Assembly (NCBI RefSeq): GCF_964187505.1
Contig: NZ_CAXLML010000068.1
Location: 1 to 6,067, forward strand
Length of the DNA stretch: 6,067 bases
Direction of reading: 5' to 3'
Source of the DNA: Chordibacter forsetii
GTDB taxonomy: Bacteria; Verrucomicrobiota; Verrucomicrobiia; Opitutales; Seribacteraceae
Shown: positions 5,865-6,067 of the stretch, one piece after another
How the letters are laid out: each line of letters starts with the position of its first letter
Position numbering within the stretch: position 1 is the stretch's first letter
Position numbers and translations under genes: made by a program
Notes under the pieces: generated by a model
What the model saw: the letters and a program-made list of their open reading frames with translations, nothing else
What the model was told of the DNA's origin: nothing
Database searches by the model: none

Positions 5865-6067
5865 ATGTTTTACTAATCATTTCAGGCTATCTTTCTTTAC
5901 TCTTACTTCTAGGATGGGGAAGTGGTCGGATGTTTCGGGGAACAAGCCGTGATTTCTTTGTGGCCAGCCACAGTATTGGTCCGTTTCTTCTGCTGATGAG
6001 TGTATTTGGCACCACTATGACTGCCTTTGCTCTTGTTGGTTCGACAGGAAAATCCTTTGAGCGTGGC
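5861..6067 (+). CDS. sodium:solute symporter (SSS/SLC5 family), N-terminal part
   Basis: The first 69 residues of a transporter that runs off the window edge; the full protein should have about 12-14 membrane helices. Residues 3-20 form the first helix (VLLIISGYLSLLLLLGWG). Next come a short basic loop with SRDFFVASHSIGP (29-41) and a second helix with LLLMSVFGTTMTAFALVGSTG (split here as LLLMSVFGTT, 43-52, and MTAFALVGSTG, 53-63). A 'D-F-F-V-A-x-R/H-x-I-G' loop followed by a Gly/Ser/Thr-rich, partly unwound helix is typical of SSS symporters, where that helix helps bind Na+ and substrate. The substrate cannot be told from this fragment. The start is GTG at 5861: the nearby ATG at 5865 is in another frame and stops after three codons. 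It overlaps the previous gene by four bases, so the two are likely co-translated. Confidence 0.88.
   Translation, partial: MNVLLIISGYLSLLLLLGWGSGRMFRGTSRDFFVASHSIGPFLLLMSVFGTTMTAFALVGSTGKSFERG

Noticed and set aside
5865..5876. ATG at 5865 as the symporter start
   Set aside because: It is out of frame with the transporter and reaches a TAA after three codons.
1..6067. CRISPR array, tRNA/rRNA gene, insertion sequence or prophage element
   Set aside because: No regularly spaced repeats, no transposase or integrase coding and no RNA gene signature were found; almost all the sequence is coding on one strand.

Overview
The window most likely comes from a bacterium of the Planctomycetes-Verrucomicrobia (PVC) group. 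My guess is a marine verrucomicrobium of the Opitutae/Puniceicoccales type. This is inferred from gene families, not proven. Three exported proteins with PQQ-like (WD40-like) beta-propeller repeats lie in a row, two of them starting their mature part with the 'DW-P-x-[WY]-x-G' signature common in that group. They are followed by a small DUF3311-type membrane protein paired with a sodium:solute symporter, a pairing I recall from the same group. Genes for the three exported proteins also lack clear Shine-Dalgarno sequences.

Layout, all on the + strand: the 3' end of an unrecognised, probably secreted protein (2-247); a 93-nt gap packed with short inverted repeats; a soluble secreted beta-propeller protein (341-1561); a 135-nt AT-rich gap with one long weak dyad; a propeller lipoprotein with an added Ig-like segment and a C-terminal concanavalin/LamG-like domain (1697-4021); a second soluble propeller protein of a well-conserved family (4047-5564); a two-helix DUF3311-like protein (5580-5864); and the 5' end of an SSS-family symporter (5861 to the window edge). 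The last four genes have gaps of 25, 15 and -4 nt and look like one operon. The gene at 341 may be transcribed separately.

How the genes work together is inference. The three propellers would act outside the cytoplasmic membrane, one of them lipid-anchored. They may be binding or scaffold proteins rather than quinoprotein dehydrogenases, because no vicinal Cys-Cys pair is present. The symporter and its small partner would import a small organic solute with Na+. The substrate cannot be read from this sequence. No RNA genes, mobile elements, CRISPR arrays or long repeats were seen. The window looks like ordinary chromosomal sequence. The main points of interest are the unusual stacking of three different propeller proteins beside a transporter and the recurring TTGAC-containing inverted repeats before their genes.
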